DNA from: Zobellia nedashkovskayae
Lineage (GTDB): Bacteria; Bacteroidota; Bacteroidia; Flavobacteriales; Flavobacteriaceae
NCBI RefSeq assembly: GCF_015330125.1
Contig: NZ_JADDXR010000002.1
Coordinates: 3,484,685 to 3,548,684 of the forward strand
Length of the DNA stretch: 64,000 nucleotides
Direction: 5' to 3'
The notes below the pieces were generated by a model. The model was given only the letters and a program-made list of their open reading frames with translations. It did no database searches and had not been told where the DNA came from. The translations under genes were made by a program, and so were the position numbers. Shown here piece after piece: positions 16,530-25,124 of the stretch. Numbering within the stretch: position 1 is the stretch's first letter; every line of letters begins with the position of its first letter.

Positions 16530-17384
16530 TTAATACATATCTAAGCCATCAAAGTAAATTTCTGTTATAGCGGTGTCGTCATATTTATCGCCTTTATACA
16601 CACTCATAATCTCAAACCTGATGGTATCTCCGGTTGTTATTTCTTTATTATATGATTTAAATATCTCACCATTCGCATCTTTATAGCTATACCAACTTGT
16701 TCCATCTTTATTTAAACCTCTGTATGTTATTTCATAACCAATGGTCGGTATTTTAAAAGTCTGTTCTGCATACACATCTTTCAGATTTAAAATGGCAAAT
16801 TCTTTATTATTGACACATACTTTTAATTGCTTTACACGGGAGTTATTTTGCCAAGTAGTTTTGTCTTTTACATAACCGTTAGCAATCTTAATGGCTGTAA
16901 TACGCGGATGTTGCGCAGGAAAGTTAAACTCAACATATTGACCAATTCCATCTCCTTTGACACCTTCTACCCAAGCAGTGGCATAGCTTAAATCACTTAT
17001 ACTAGTTTGATTGTAAATGTTGTCTTTCAGTGTACTTAGAGCAGAAGAAACGCTACAAAATGGCATATGTTTATCAAGCTTTTGAATGTTGTAGCTTTCA
17101 TCTGTCCAATCATTACCGGATACTATACTAAAAGGATCTTTTTTTGCTTGACTAAAGCCTATTTCGTCACATTTGTCTCTAAAAGCATTCCATTGGTTCC
17201 GGGTATAAGTTTCTTTTGGAAATAAGTGTTGGTCCAAAGAATCGCATATAGACCAATAGCTCTGCTTTTCAACAAAATTATAGGGTGCTCCTATTGTGGA
17301 ATCAAGACTTGGGGGGACTTGACTTTTTGCAGAATAGCTAGTTAAAAAAAATAATAAGACAAAAAGTAAATGTTGTAGAAGCAT
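16530..17384 (-). CDS. Secreted protein with NADase-type glycan-binding domain
   Basis: 284 residues with a signal peptide (about 1-21). The C-terminal half shows the NADase-type glycan-binding (discoidin-like) pattern: 'SSALSTL', 'ATAWVEGVKGDGIGQYVEF', 'ITAIKIANGYVKD' and 'SRVKQLKV' ending with 'FEIMSVYKGDKYDDTAITEIYFDG'. This module was named from streptococcal NADase but occurs widely without any NADase domain, as here. The N-terminal ~100 residues are unassigned. It is first gene of the exported run, so the upstream tandem repeat may lie in its promoter. A carbohydrate ligand is inferred from the domain name only. Confidence 0.78.
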   Translation of the reverse strand: MLLQHLLFVLLFFLTSYSAKSQVPPSLDSTIGAPYNFVEKQSYWSICDSLDQHLFPKETYTRNQWNAFRDKCDEIGFSQAKKDPFSIVSGNDWTDESYNIQKLDKHMPFCSVSSALSTLKDNIYNQTSISDLSYATAWVEGVKGDGIGQYVEFNFPAQHPRITAIKIANGYVKDKTTWQNNSRVKQLKVCVNNKEFAILNLKDVYAEQTFKIPTIGYEITYRGLNKDGTSWYSYKDANGEIFKSYNKEITTGDTIRFEIMSVYKGDKYDDTAITEIYFDGLDMY

Positions 17385-17408
17385 CTTGCTTTATCTCTCG
17401 TTAGGCTG

Positions 17409-17456
17409 TCAAGTATAAACACTTAATAGCTTTCAAGTATAAACACTTAATAGCTT
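17409..17456. repeat. Perfect 24-bp tandem repeat upstream of the exported-protein operon
   Basis: Two identical 24-base copies abut (17409-17432 and 17433-17456); each contains AAGTATAAACACTTAATAGC. They lie 25-72 bases upstream of the start of the glycan-binding-domain gene, in its likely promoter or leader. They could be a recent slippage duplication or paired operator sites. The inner AAGTATAAACACTT is itself an imperfect palindrome (AAGT..ACTT). Confidence 0.75.
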
Positions 17457-17889
17457 TTATATGGAACGGTAATAAAAGCCATTAGGTATAAAACTGCTTG
17501 GCAATGGTGTTTTATTTAGCATTAAGCTATATAGATACTTAAAAAAAGTAGTTATATGGGTTGATTTGAATGATTAGGTTTACAGTAAACATCTATAACA
17601 CACAATTGTTTCTTTTAGTTGTATTTATAAAAAAAGTATGCTCCTTAATCGTGTCATAAGATAAAATGCGTATTGGTCTCCTGCCGAAAATACCATTTAA
17701 TACCAATGTTAACATTGGTCAAAGCAAGTTTCAAAATCAAAAAATCAATTTAAAAAATAACTGATCACCATCATAAAAATTACTGTTGTTGATGTGGCTA
17801 AAGTTATCACTACTAATATTATAACCAGTGAACTCGGTAAATTTGGTTACATTGTTCTGCAGAAAAACACAACCAACCAACAGCAAAAT
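17457..17889. other. Intergenic region before the Nramp-like gene
   Basis: About 430 AT-rich bases between divergent genes. Besides the tandem repeat beside it, it shows only short AT-rich repeats and no coding frame. A reading frame upstream of and continuous with the Nramp-like gene (from 17794) is unlikely to be translated because it adds a polar 32-residue tail ahead of the conserved start. Confidence 0.45.
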
Positions 17890-19143
17890 ATGGGAAGAAT
17901 TAAAAGTATAATAAAAAACCTTGGACCAGGTCTTTTATTTGCGAGTATGGCTATAGGCACATCGCATTTAGTGCTTTCAACAAAGGCAGGTGCCCAATAT
18001 GGGTGGTTTATGATCATACCTATAATTTTGGCTAACCTTTTAAAATATCCGTTTTTTGAATTTGGTATTCGATACACCAACGTTACGGGCAAAAGTATTA
18101 TAGAGGGGTATAATGATAGGGGCAGAGGGTATTTATGGCTCTATGCCTTTATTACTTTGGCAACTAGTTTGGCAAGTCCCGCTGCACTTTGTTCTATTAC
18201 TGCCGGACTCTTTATAAATCTCTTTGGAATAACCACTGTTAGTATTACAACTGTAGCTGTTGGTCTGTTTACTTTTAATAGTATTATCCTGATAATTGGC
18301 AAATACAAATTGTTGGAAACCACATTAAAATTTTTAATTCCCATTTTATTTGTCGCCCTATTAAGTACAACGGTGTTGGTTATTAATGCTGGTCCAGTAA
18401 CTCCAATAGTTGATTTTAAAGCTCCCGAATTATTTGATGAATTTGGAATCTTGTTTCTTATTACGTTAATCGGTTGGATGCCTACAGCTGTGGAAGGTAG
18501 CAGCTGGTTAAGTCTTTGGAGTGCAGAAAAATATAGAATAGATAAAAATAAGCCACCTTTAAAGGAAGCCCTTCAAGAATTCAATACGGGATATGTATTG
18601 ACTGCCGTGCTTGCTATTTTCTTTTTGACTATTGGTTGTATGACGTTGTATGGCTCTGGAACGGAATTAAGTGGAAACGCCGTAACATTTGCTGACCAGG
18701 TCATAAGTTTGTTTACAACGCATATTGGCGATTGGGCATACGTTTTGATTACTGTATCTGCATTTGCCACAATGTATAGTACTTGCCTAACACAACATGA
18801 TGCTATAGCTAGGGTTAGCGTAGATGTAATTGGATTGATAGTTGGTGAGCATAATAAGTTTACAGAAAAAAAATACTATGCGGCAGGTATAATTATCATA
18901 TCTGTTACCAGCATTATTGTATTGGTGGCATTGGGAGCAAATATGGGTGTAATTCTTGCCACAGCTACTGTTATTTCTTTTGTTTTAGCGCCGTTGGTGG
19001 GCTATATGAACCTAAAGAATGTAATGAGTACGGATTTCCCTCAGAAATATCAACCTAAAAAAGGTTTACAGTTGTTGACTTATACCGGAATCTTATTCCT
19101 TTCACTACTTTCCCTTTACTATTGTTGGACGCTCATTTTTTAA
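17890..19143 (+). CDS. Divergent Nramp-family membrane transporter lacking the DPGN metal motif
   Basis: 417 residues from the ATG at 17890, which places the first residues as in Nramp proteins ('GRIKSIIKNLGPGLLFAS'). About eleven membrane helices. Helix 1 aligns with canonical Nramp ('GP.....DPGN......AGAQYG') but the metal-binding DPGN is GTSH here (residues 23-26). Helix 6 keeps the Met-Pro pair ('LIGWMPTAVEGSSW', about 197-198). Loss of the helix-1 Asp and Asn ligands argues against ordinary Mn2+/Fe2+ transport. The substrate is unknown and could be Mg2+ or something else. It precedes a DUF1080 lipoprotein by 74 bases. Confidence 0.8.
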   Translation: MGRIKSIIKNLGPGLLFASMAIGTSHLVLSTKAGAQYGWFMIIPIILANLLKYPFFEFGIRYTNVTGKSIIEGYNDRGRGYLWLYAFITLATSLASPAALCSITAGLFINLFGITTVSITTVAVGLFTFNSIILIIGKYKLLETTLKFLIPILFVALLSTTVLVINAGPVTPIVDFKAPELFDEFGILFLITLIGWMPTAVEGSSWLSLWSAEKYRIDKNKPPLKEALQEFNTGYVLTAVLAIFFLTIGCMTLYGSGTELSGNAVTFADQVISLFTTHIGDWAYVLITVSAFATMYSTCLTQHDAIARVSVDVIGLIVGEHNKFTEKKYYAAGIIIISVTSIIVLVALGANMGVILATATVISFVLAPLVGYMNLKNVMSTDFPQKYQPKKGLQLLTYTGILFLSLLSLYYCWTLIF

Positions 19144-19217
19144 AAACAAAAGTTGTCAATAAATCAAACAGACATTTTTTGGATTGATAATACTATTCAT
19201 TTCTAAATTCACCGGTC

Positions 19218-19790
19218 ATGAGAAATTATAAAGCTTTTCTAGTCACACTTCTGATTTTATCTTTTTTGTTGATTTCATGCAACGAAAAACAAGAATTATT
19301 TAAAGAGGGCTCTAGTGATTGGTATTCCTATGGAGAAGCCAAATGGTATTTCTCTAATAAAGAGTTGATAAGTACAATTAAAAATAGGGAAGGCTATTTA
19401 TTAACTAAACAAGTATATGAAGATTTTGTGTTAGAAATAGAATTTAAGCCTGATAGCACCATAAATACAGGCGTTTTTATTCGATGTAAGAATAATGATT
19501 TAAATCCTACCAATTGTTACGAAGTAAATATTTGGGATTTACATCCGGATAAAGGCAATAGCACAGGGTCTATCGTAACCCGTGTAGCACCATTAGAATT
19601 TGTTGAAACTATTAACAAATGGAACACATTAAAAGTAAGGGCTAAGAAGAACAAAATACAGGTCTGGATAAACAACCGGTTAACTGTAGATATGGTAGAC
19701 GATAATCTTCCAGAAGGTCATATCGGACTTCAGTCTAAAGGAACAGGGGAAATTAGGTTTCGAAATTCTACAATTAAAATCTTAAAGTAG
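19218..19790 (+). CDS. DUF1080 (3-keto-disaccharide hydrolase-like) lipoprotein
   Basis: 190 residues with lipobox 'FLLISC' (Cys about 21). The mature part is a single DUF1080 concanavalin-like beta-sandwich: 'EGYLLTKQVYEDFVLEIEF', 'STINTGVFIRCK', 'CYEVNIWD', 'KWNTLKVRAKKNKIQVWIN' and 'GHIGLQSKGTGEIRFRN'. These are the family's usual motifs. DUF1080 proteins bind or cleave sugars; some are 3-keto-glycoside hydrolases. It is anchored to a membrane and probably exposed. It may be cotranscribed with the Nramp-like gene upstream, but no functional link is evident. Confidence 0.88.
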   Translation: MRNYKAFLVTLLILSFLLISCNEKQELFKEGSSDWYSYGEAKWYFSNKELISTIKNREGYLLTKQVYEDFVLEIEFKPDSTINTGVFIRCKNNDLNPTNCYEVNIWDLHPDKGNSTGSIVTRVAPLEFVETINKWNTLKVRAKKNKIQVWINNRLTVDMVDDNLPEGHIGLQSKGTGEIRFRNSTIKILK

Positions 19791-20472
19791 GACGAATTTT
19801 GGTGGGCTAATTAGTTTATTTTGAAATGGAATATTGCATAATTGTTCTGTAGCTCTCCAATAGGTCTTTACATCATAATTGTCATCACAGCAAAGCAACC
19901 CACAGGTTAGGAACAGAAAATGGCTATGGTATCAGAAGGATTGCCGTGGTCGTGTCTTCCTTAAAATGGTGTCTTTCAATGCCATTTAGCACACCTCTTT
20001 CCATCTATGATTTTTCTCTACTACCTTCATTTATCCTGCTATTGTCTCTACTATTTCTTTATAACACGATAAACGTTGTAAATCGTTCTAATAGGAAATA
20101 CGTAAGGCCCAACGCTGCCGCCGATGAAAAAAAGGTAAAAGTTAGTGCACATGACCCCAACTTATTGCTATGATGATGTCTTATTCTATTTTAAAATTAG
20201 TACCGGTTTCATTTGGAGTAAGAAAAAGTTTACATCGGTTAGGGTATCGCAATGCTACAAGGGAAAAAACAGGAAAATATTTATAAAATGTACGTTTGAA
20301 TTACATTTTATTAAACCTTTTCATAAAGTGAAATAATTTATTGATTAGTACCCTTTTAGACAATATTTATTCCTATTTTTATCTGCTACGGAGGTAACTT
20401 CTCAAATTGCAGCAAAAGTAGTTTTAACCTTAATTTAATACAAGATTTTACTTACAATTTCCTCTTTTTAAA
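19791..20472. other. Long intergenic region upstream of the TIR gene, mostly unexplained
   Basis: About 680 bases. Two overlapping frames (19946-20173, 20145-20336) look like chance ORFs: no family match and odd composition. A third frame near the end looks more protein-like and is listed separately as a relic. A small GC-rich patch occurs near 20105-20125. No terminator hairpin after the DUF1080 gene and no clear promoter box for the TIR gene were found. Confidence 0.4.
20170..20286 (+). pseudogene. Possible relic of an enzyme C-terminus
   Basis: 38 codons from ATG 20170 to TAA 20284-20286: 'MMMSYSILKLVPVSFGVRKS' then 'LHRLGYRNATREKTGKYL'. The second half reads like the C-terminal tail of a conserved cytoplasmic enzyme, with basic and small-residue composition unlike the flanking frames. 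The frame is closed by a TGA just upstream, so if it is a gene end the rest is gone. The parent family is not identified. Confidence 0.3.
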
Positions 20473-22881
20473 ATGAATTTACCAAAAAACATCTTTACAA
20501 TTTATACCAGCCAAGATAAAGATGTGCTACAGTATTTCTTACTTCATTTACAATCCGTAAAAAATAACTTCAATATTGCTATTTGGAGTGATGATTCCAT
20601 TGATGACATAGAGCTATGGAAATCAGCAAATGTATCTCGATTAGACGAAACACATGTATTCCCGATTTTATTGAGCAATACTTTTATGAATTCTGAATTT
20701 GTCAAAAGCGATGAATTTAGAATGGTGATAGAGCGATATAAAGCGGATAAGGCTGTAATAGTTCCTATAATTCTCGATGACTGCTCTTGGGACGTCAATT
20801 TTACTTTTGACCATTGTATTTTTAATTTTAACGAACTACAGGTCTTTCACAAAAATGAAAATCCAATAAGTAACGGGAGTCCAACGGACATAGTTTTTAC
20901 ACAAGTTTCCTATTACATTATGGGTTTGCTCAATTCATTTACAAAAAAGAGTGCTATAGAAAAGCCTGTTAGTACCGAGGAACAGAAGGAGTCAAGTTTA
21001 GCAACTGAAGGGCAAATTGCATTTGATTTTTTCGAAGAAAGTGTTACTGAGAGTAAAGACGAGAATGGGATAAAAAACAGGAAAGAAGCAGAGGCAAAAA
21101 AGCAGGTTGAAGAAGAGAATAAACTTCTTGAGGAGACAGAGGTTCAAGAGCAGATTATAAAGGAGAGATGGTTAAAGCAGAAAGCGGAGAACCAAAGAAT
21201 TATTGAGAAAGAGGCCGAGGCTAAGAGAGCAGTAGTTCAAGAAGAAATCCGCGAAAGAGAATTTATAAAGGCACGTATAGCAATAGGGCAGAAAAGACAG
21301 GAGCAAGTAACCGAATCATTAAGAGAGCCGGCTTGGGAACAAGGATTTGGCGAAACTGTTACGACCCAAAGAATAACTAATAGAAAGAACAGTCTTGCAA
21401 AATACAACTATCGATTCAATAACAAGAATACGATTGAGGCCCGAAGTATAGTTCCAGAAAGAAAGCGGGTTATTGAAGAACCAAAAATTCAGCTAGTAGT
21501 AGAGGAGAAAATTAGCGAGAAAATAATATATCCCGTTAGAGAAACGCAACGGGAAAAAGAACTAGAGGAAACAGTAGCAGTAGAGCAAACAGCCACAAGA
21601 AAAACTGATCTTGGAAAATATAATTATCTCTTTGATAATAAAAAAGAGGTAGAGGTTTTAAAAGTTGAAATAGAAAAGTCTGACAAAGAAGAAATAAAGA
21701 GCCAAGTAGCGGTAGAGAAGGAAAAACGCCGTACAATGCTCAAAGTCTTAGAAGAAACGGAATGGAAAAAGAGACTCGGTGAAAGGGTTGCATCATTGAA
21801 AGCAGTTGCAAAAGAAAGTATTTCAAAATGTAAGCATCTGTTAGATAGAAAAATAGAAGCATGGGACAAAAAAGTTGTTCCAGATGAAAGCTCGGGCAGA
21901 GAAAAACTAAAGGGCAAACAACGGCCTACGGTGCTTAAATCCTTAGGAGAAACGCAATGGAAAAAGAAATTTGGCGAAAGAGTTACATCGTTGAAAACAT
22001 CTGCAAAAGAAAGCCTATCAAAATATAGGCAACTACTAAATAAAAAGTTAGAAGCAAAATCCAAAAGAGTTGTTTCCGAAGAAAAATTGGACAGTAAAGA
22101 ATCAAAAAGCCAAAGGGCGGTAGAGAAGAAAAAATGGACTGAACTACCAAAAACCTTGTCAGAGGTTAAATGGGATTTAAAACTTCATAAAAGGACTGCT
22201 GCCCTTAAAGAAGTTGTTAAAAAGTATTTTAACATTGTACAGGGTTCTCTGATTAAAAATATTGCCGCAATTAATAATTTATATAAAGAAGCTAAAAAGA
22301 ACATAAGTGCAGACAAAAAAACAAGAGTTCGTTCTGGGCTATTGATAACAGCCCTTGCTATTTTTGGAGTAGTAACCTACGTATTTATAGGGGATACTGA
22401 AAAACAATCGTTTACACCATCAGAAATTGAGAAAGTAGAAGTGGTTTCCGATGATGTTAGTGTCAATACGGAAAATGCTCATGAGATTAGTGCAGGAGCT
22501 AAATTGGAACTAAATGTTGGCGATATGTACAATGGCGGTATAATTTTTACCATTGACCCATCTAATGAAACGGGTAAAATCGCTTATATGGAGGACAAAG
22601 GTCCAATGAACTGGAAAAACGCTATGAATATTCACGAGCAATTAGGTGAAGGATGGCGATTACCTGAACTAGATGAATTACGGAGCCTTTATAAAACTAT
22701 TGGGCAGGGTGCGGATAACAAGGGTAAATTCGTAAAAGAGTTGTATTGGAGTGCCACACCTTTTGATCAGCATCAAGCGCGTCTTGTAAAATTTAGCGAT
22801 GGTAATGCCTCATATCATTATAATAGTTCTGGAACTCATCGAAAATTTCGAGTTCGAGCCATTAAAGATTTTAAGAGATAG
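20473..22881 (+). CDS. TIR-domain protein with repeated charged stalk, one membrane helix and DUF1566-like C-terminal domain
   Basis: 802 residues, new-looking architecture. Residues 5-155 are a TIR_2-like domain: 'IFTIYTSQDKDVL' (strand A/box 1), 'IWSDDSI', 'VFPILLSNTFMNSEFVKSDEF' with E81 at the usual catalytic Glu position, and 'AVIVPIILDDCSW'. Residues about 195-600 are a K/E-rich coiled stalk holding about five degenerate repeats near 285, 355, 425, 490 and 560 ('LEETEWKKRLGERVASLK', 'LGETQWKKKFGERVTSLK'). One membrane helix follows (621-640). Residues about 680-800 form a DUF1566/Lcl-like domain ('GDMYNGGIIFTID', 'MNWKNAM', 'EGWRLPELDELRSLY', 'YWSATPF', 'KFRVRAIKDF'). Topology predicts a cytoplasmic TIR and an outer C-domain. 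It is a single gene; NADase activity is possible but unproven. Confidence 0.8.
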   Translation: MNLPKNIFTIYTSQDKDVLQYFLLHLQSVKNNFNIAIWSDDSIDDIELWKSANVSRLDETHVFPILLSNTFMNSEFVKSDEFRMVIERYKADKAVIVPIILDDCSWDVNFTFDHCIFNFNELQVFHKNENPISNGSPTDIVFTQVSYYIMGLLNSFTKKSAIEKPVSTEEQKESSLATEGQIAFDFFEESVTESKDENGIKNRKEAEAKKQVEEENKLLEETEVQEQIIKERWLKQKAENQRIIEKEAEAKRAVVQEEIREREFIKARIAIGQKRQEQVTESLREPAWEQGFGETVTTQRITNRKNSLAKYNYRFNNKNTIEARSIVPERKRVIEEPKIQLVVEEKISEKIIYPVRETQREKELEETVAVEQTATRKTDLGKYNYLFDNKKEVEVLKVEIEKSDKEEIKSQVAVEKEKRRTMLKVLEETEWKKRLGERVASLKAVAKESISKCKHLLDRKIEAWDKKVVPDESSGREKLKGKQRPTVLKSLGETQWKKKFGERVTSLKTSAKESLSKYRQLLNKKLEAKSKRVVSEEKLDSKESKSQRAVEKKKWTELPKTLSEVKWDLKLHKRTAALKEVVKKYFNIVQGSLIKNIAAINNLYKEAKKNISADKKTRVRSGLLITALAIFGVVTYVFIGDTEKQSFTPSEIEKVEVVSDDVSVNTENAHEISAGAKLELNVGDMYNGGIIFTIDPSNETGKIAYMEDKGPMNWKNAMNIHEQLGEGWRLPELDELRSLYKTIGQGADNKGKFVKELYWSATPFDQHQARLVKFSDGNASYHYNSSGTHRKFRVRAIKDFKR

Positions 22882-22970
22882 GGGAAGAGTGAATTAACCT
22901 TACAAATCAATATTGAAATTCTATTTCATAATTTATAAAGTTGATAGGATAGAGTTGAAAAAATTAGAAT

Positions 22971-24368
22971 CTACTTCCCGATACAAAAATTAGCAAATAT
23001 ATTCCCCAACAATTCATCATTGGTCACTTGTCCTGTAATTTCTCCTAAATGATATAGTGCTTCACGCACATCAATAGCCATGAGGTCGCTAGAGAGGTCT
23101 TCTTCCATACCAAATTGGACTTTCTCAATTTCTTCTAGGGCTTTGAGCAATGAATCGTAGTGGCGAGAATTGGTTACAATAGTTTCGTTGTTCCGAAGCG
23201 CTCCTGTATTTACAAATTCCAATAAGCTGTTTTTGAGTTCTTCTACGCCTTCACCTGTTTTGGCAGAGAGATAATTTACAGCATCTAGGTGTTGGGCGAT
23301 AACCTCTTTATCAGCATCACAAAGTGTATCGGCCTTATTTACCAATAGAAGAAGTGGCTTTAAAGGATTTTTATTTTTTATTTTTTCAAAGTCGATAGTG
23401 ATATTTTTTAGCTTCTCGCTATCTTCTAAAATCTTAGAACCATCTACCAAGAGCAAGATTACCTGAGATTGTTCAATTTTTTCAAATGTTCTTTTGATGC
23501 CCATACCTTCAACTACGTCTTTGGTTTCGCGGATACCGGCCGTATCTATAAACCGAAAACTGATTCCCCCAATAGCAATTTCATCCTCAATGGTGTCACG
23601 GGTGGTTCCGGCTATGTCCGAAACCAACGCACGTTCTTCGTTAAGAAAAGTGTTTAGCAAGGTGGATTTCCCAACATTAGGTTCCCCAACAATGGCGACG
23701 GGAATTCCATTTTTTATTACGTTTCCTACCGCAAAGGAATCTATTAGGCTTTTTAATACTTTTTGAATGCGTGTTAGAAGGTCATTAAACTGAGTGCGAT
23801 CTGCAAATTCTACATCTTCTTCAGAGAAATCGAGCTCAAGCTCAATGAGCGATGCAAAATTTAAAAGTTCTGCACGTAGGTTCTTAATCTCGTTGCTAAA
23901 TCCGCCACGCATCTGTTGTATGGCAATCTGGTGGCTAGCGGCATTGTCACTGGCAATAAGGTCAGCAACAGCCTCCGCTTGGCTCAGGTCCATTTTACCA
24001 TTTAAAAAGGCTCTTAAAGTGAACTCTCCTGCATCTGCAGTTCTACATCCGTTCCTGAGGAACAACTGAATGACCTGTTGCTGAATGTAAGGCGACCCAT
24101 GGCAGGATATTTCAACAACATTCTCGCCGGTATAGGAATTTGGTCCCTTAAAAACGGAGACCAAAACTTCATCTAATATCTTATTGTCTTCTATAATATG
24201 CCCTAAACTAATGGTATGGCTCTTCTTTTTTCTCAAATCTTTCCCGTAGGAAGATTTAAAAAAATTGGCTGCGGTATCTATTGCGGTTTCTCCTGAAATA
24301 CGGATGACTGCAATTGCACCAGCACCTGAAGGGGTTGCCAATGCTATAATATTATCGTTAGGAACCAT
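22971..24368 (-). CDS. mnmE: tRNA uridine-5-carboxymethylaminomethyl modification GTPase MnmE
   Basis: 465 residues, usual length. With MnmG it installs the cmnm5 group on wobble U34 of several tRNAs. N-terminal tetrahydrofolate-binding domain ('DNIIALATPSGAGAIAVIRISG'), helical domain with 'RAFLNGKMDLSQAEAVADLI', and an embedded G domain with G1 'GEPNVGKSTL', G2/G3 'TTRD' and 'DTAGIRET', G4 'NKAD' and a G5-like 'SAKTGEG'. It ends in the conserved C-terminal 'FCIGK', whose Cys is functionally important. It converges with the TIR gene and diverges from a small coiled-coil gene. No mnmG nearby. Confidence 0.98.
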   Translation of the reverse strand: MVPNDNIIALATPSGAGAIAVIRISGETAIDTAANFFKSSYGKDLRKKKSHTISLGHIIEDNKILDEVLVSVFKGPNSYTGENVVEISCHGSPYIQQQVIQLFLRNGCRTADAGEFTLRAFLNGKMDLSQAEAVADLIASDNAASHQIAIQQMRGGFSNEIKNLRAELLNFASLIELELDFSEEDVEFADRTQFNDLLTRIQKVLKSLIDSFAVGNVIKNGIPVAIVGEPNVGKSTLLNTFLNEERALVSDIAGTTRDTIEDEIAIGGISFRFIDTAGIRETKDVVEGMGIKRTFEKIEQSQVILLLVDGSKILEDSEKLKNITIDFEKIKNKNPLKPLLLLVNKADTLCDADKEVIAQHLDAVNYLSAKTGEGVEELKNSLLEFVNTGALRNNETIVTNSRHYDSLLKALEEIEKVQFGMEEDLSSDLMAIDVREALYHLGEITGQVTNDELLGNIFANFCIGK

Positions 24369-24450
24369 TAAAAAGTTTTTGCAAAAATAGGTAAAAACAA
24401 GTAGACGGAAATTCTAAAAACAAGCTTCAAAAATTTAATAAAGGAATGTT

Positions 24451-24478
24451 TTTGGATAAGAGAAAATAAGTAACTTCG
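24451..24478 (+). promoter_or_regulatory. Probable promoter of the coiled-coil protein gene
   Basis: TTTG at 24451-24454 and TAACTTCG at 24471-24478 (one mismatch to the Bacteroidota TAnnTTTG -7 box) with a 16-base spacer, slightly short. The start codon is 30 bases downstream. Confidence 0.45.
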
Positions 24479-24507
24479 CCGTCCATTAACTATTTAAATA
24501 TATTATT

Positions 24508-24987
24508 ATGAAGAAACGTTTATTAATATTTTCTGTTGTTTTTTTGGGATTCACAACATTTTCATCTGCACAGGATGAAGAGGTCAAAGAGGTTAGGAAT
24601 GATTCAATTTCTCAAGTAGAGATAGCTCAGAGAGAAGCTAAAGAGCTAAGAAAACAAATTGAAGTAACTGAAAAAGAAGCAAAAGCAGCCGAAAAAGAGG
24701 CTAAAGCAGCTGAAAAAGAAGCAGAGGCAATCATAAAAGCACAAAAAGCCGCTGATAAGGCGACTAAGAAACATGAAAAGCTTGCTAGTCAAATCAGCTC
24801 AGTAGAAAAAGGATTGAAGAATGATGAAAGTAAGGTTGCGAAAATCAGGGATAAAATGGAGGTTGATAAAATTAAAGGAAAACTTTCTCCTAATGATATT
24901 GCCAAAATTGAAAAAAAGTTAGGTAAACTGAAATCAAGTATAAACAAGAATAAGCAAAAATTGATAAAGCTACAGAGTAAGCTTTAA
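24508..24987 (+). CDS. Exported coiled-coil protein of unknown function
   Basis: 159 residues with a signal peptide (about 1-21, 'FTTFSSAQD'). The mature part is almost wholly alpha-helical coiled coil rich in K, E and A, including the heptad-like repeat 'EKEAKAAEKEAKAAEKEAEA' (about residues 51-70). It is periplasmic or secreted. No family recognised beyond low-complexity coiled coil. It is followed by a strong terminator and so is a single-gene unit. Confidence 0.7.
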   Translation: MKKRLLIFSVVFLGFTTFSSAQDEEVKEVRNDSISQVEIAQREAKELRKQIEVTEKEAKAAEKEAKAAEKEAEAIIKAQKAADKATKKHEKLASQISSVEKGLKNDESKVAKIRDKMEVDKIKGKLSPNDIAKIEKKLGKLKSSINKNKQKLIKLQSKL

Positions 24988-25009
24988 AATAGTAAACTTA
25001 TTATAGTAC

Positions 25010-25044
25010 AATCCCGTAAGACCCTGTGCTTACGGGATTTTTTT
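25010..25044 (+). terminator. Rho-independent terminator
   Basis: Perfect 11-bp stem AATCCCGTAAG/CTTACGGGATT (25010-25020 with 25029-25039), 8-base loop, then seven T. Ends the coiled-coil gene. Confidence 0.9.
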
Positions 25045-25124
25045 GTTTTTATATTTGGTGGGTATTGTAACATTTCTGGTTTTTGGTCGTCATATCTACA
25101 GTAACCCCTTAAAACAATCAAAAA

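Noticed and set aside
19946..20336. Two overlapping ORFs (75 and 63 codons) before the TIR gene
   Set aside because: Odd composition, no signal or motif, and mutually overlapping; judged to be chance frames.
21536..22064. Minus-strand ORFs rich in Ser, Phe and Leu across the TIR gene stalk
   Set aside because: Reverse-strand shadows of Lys/Glu-rich codons.
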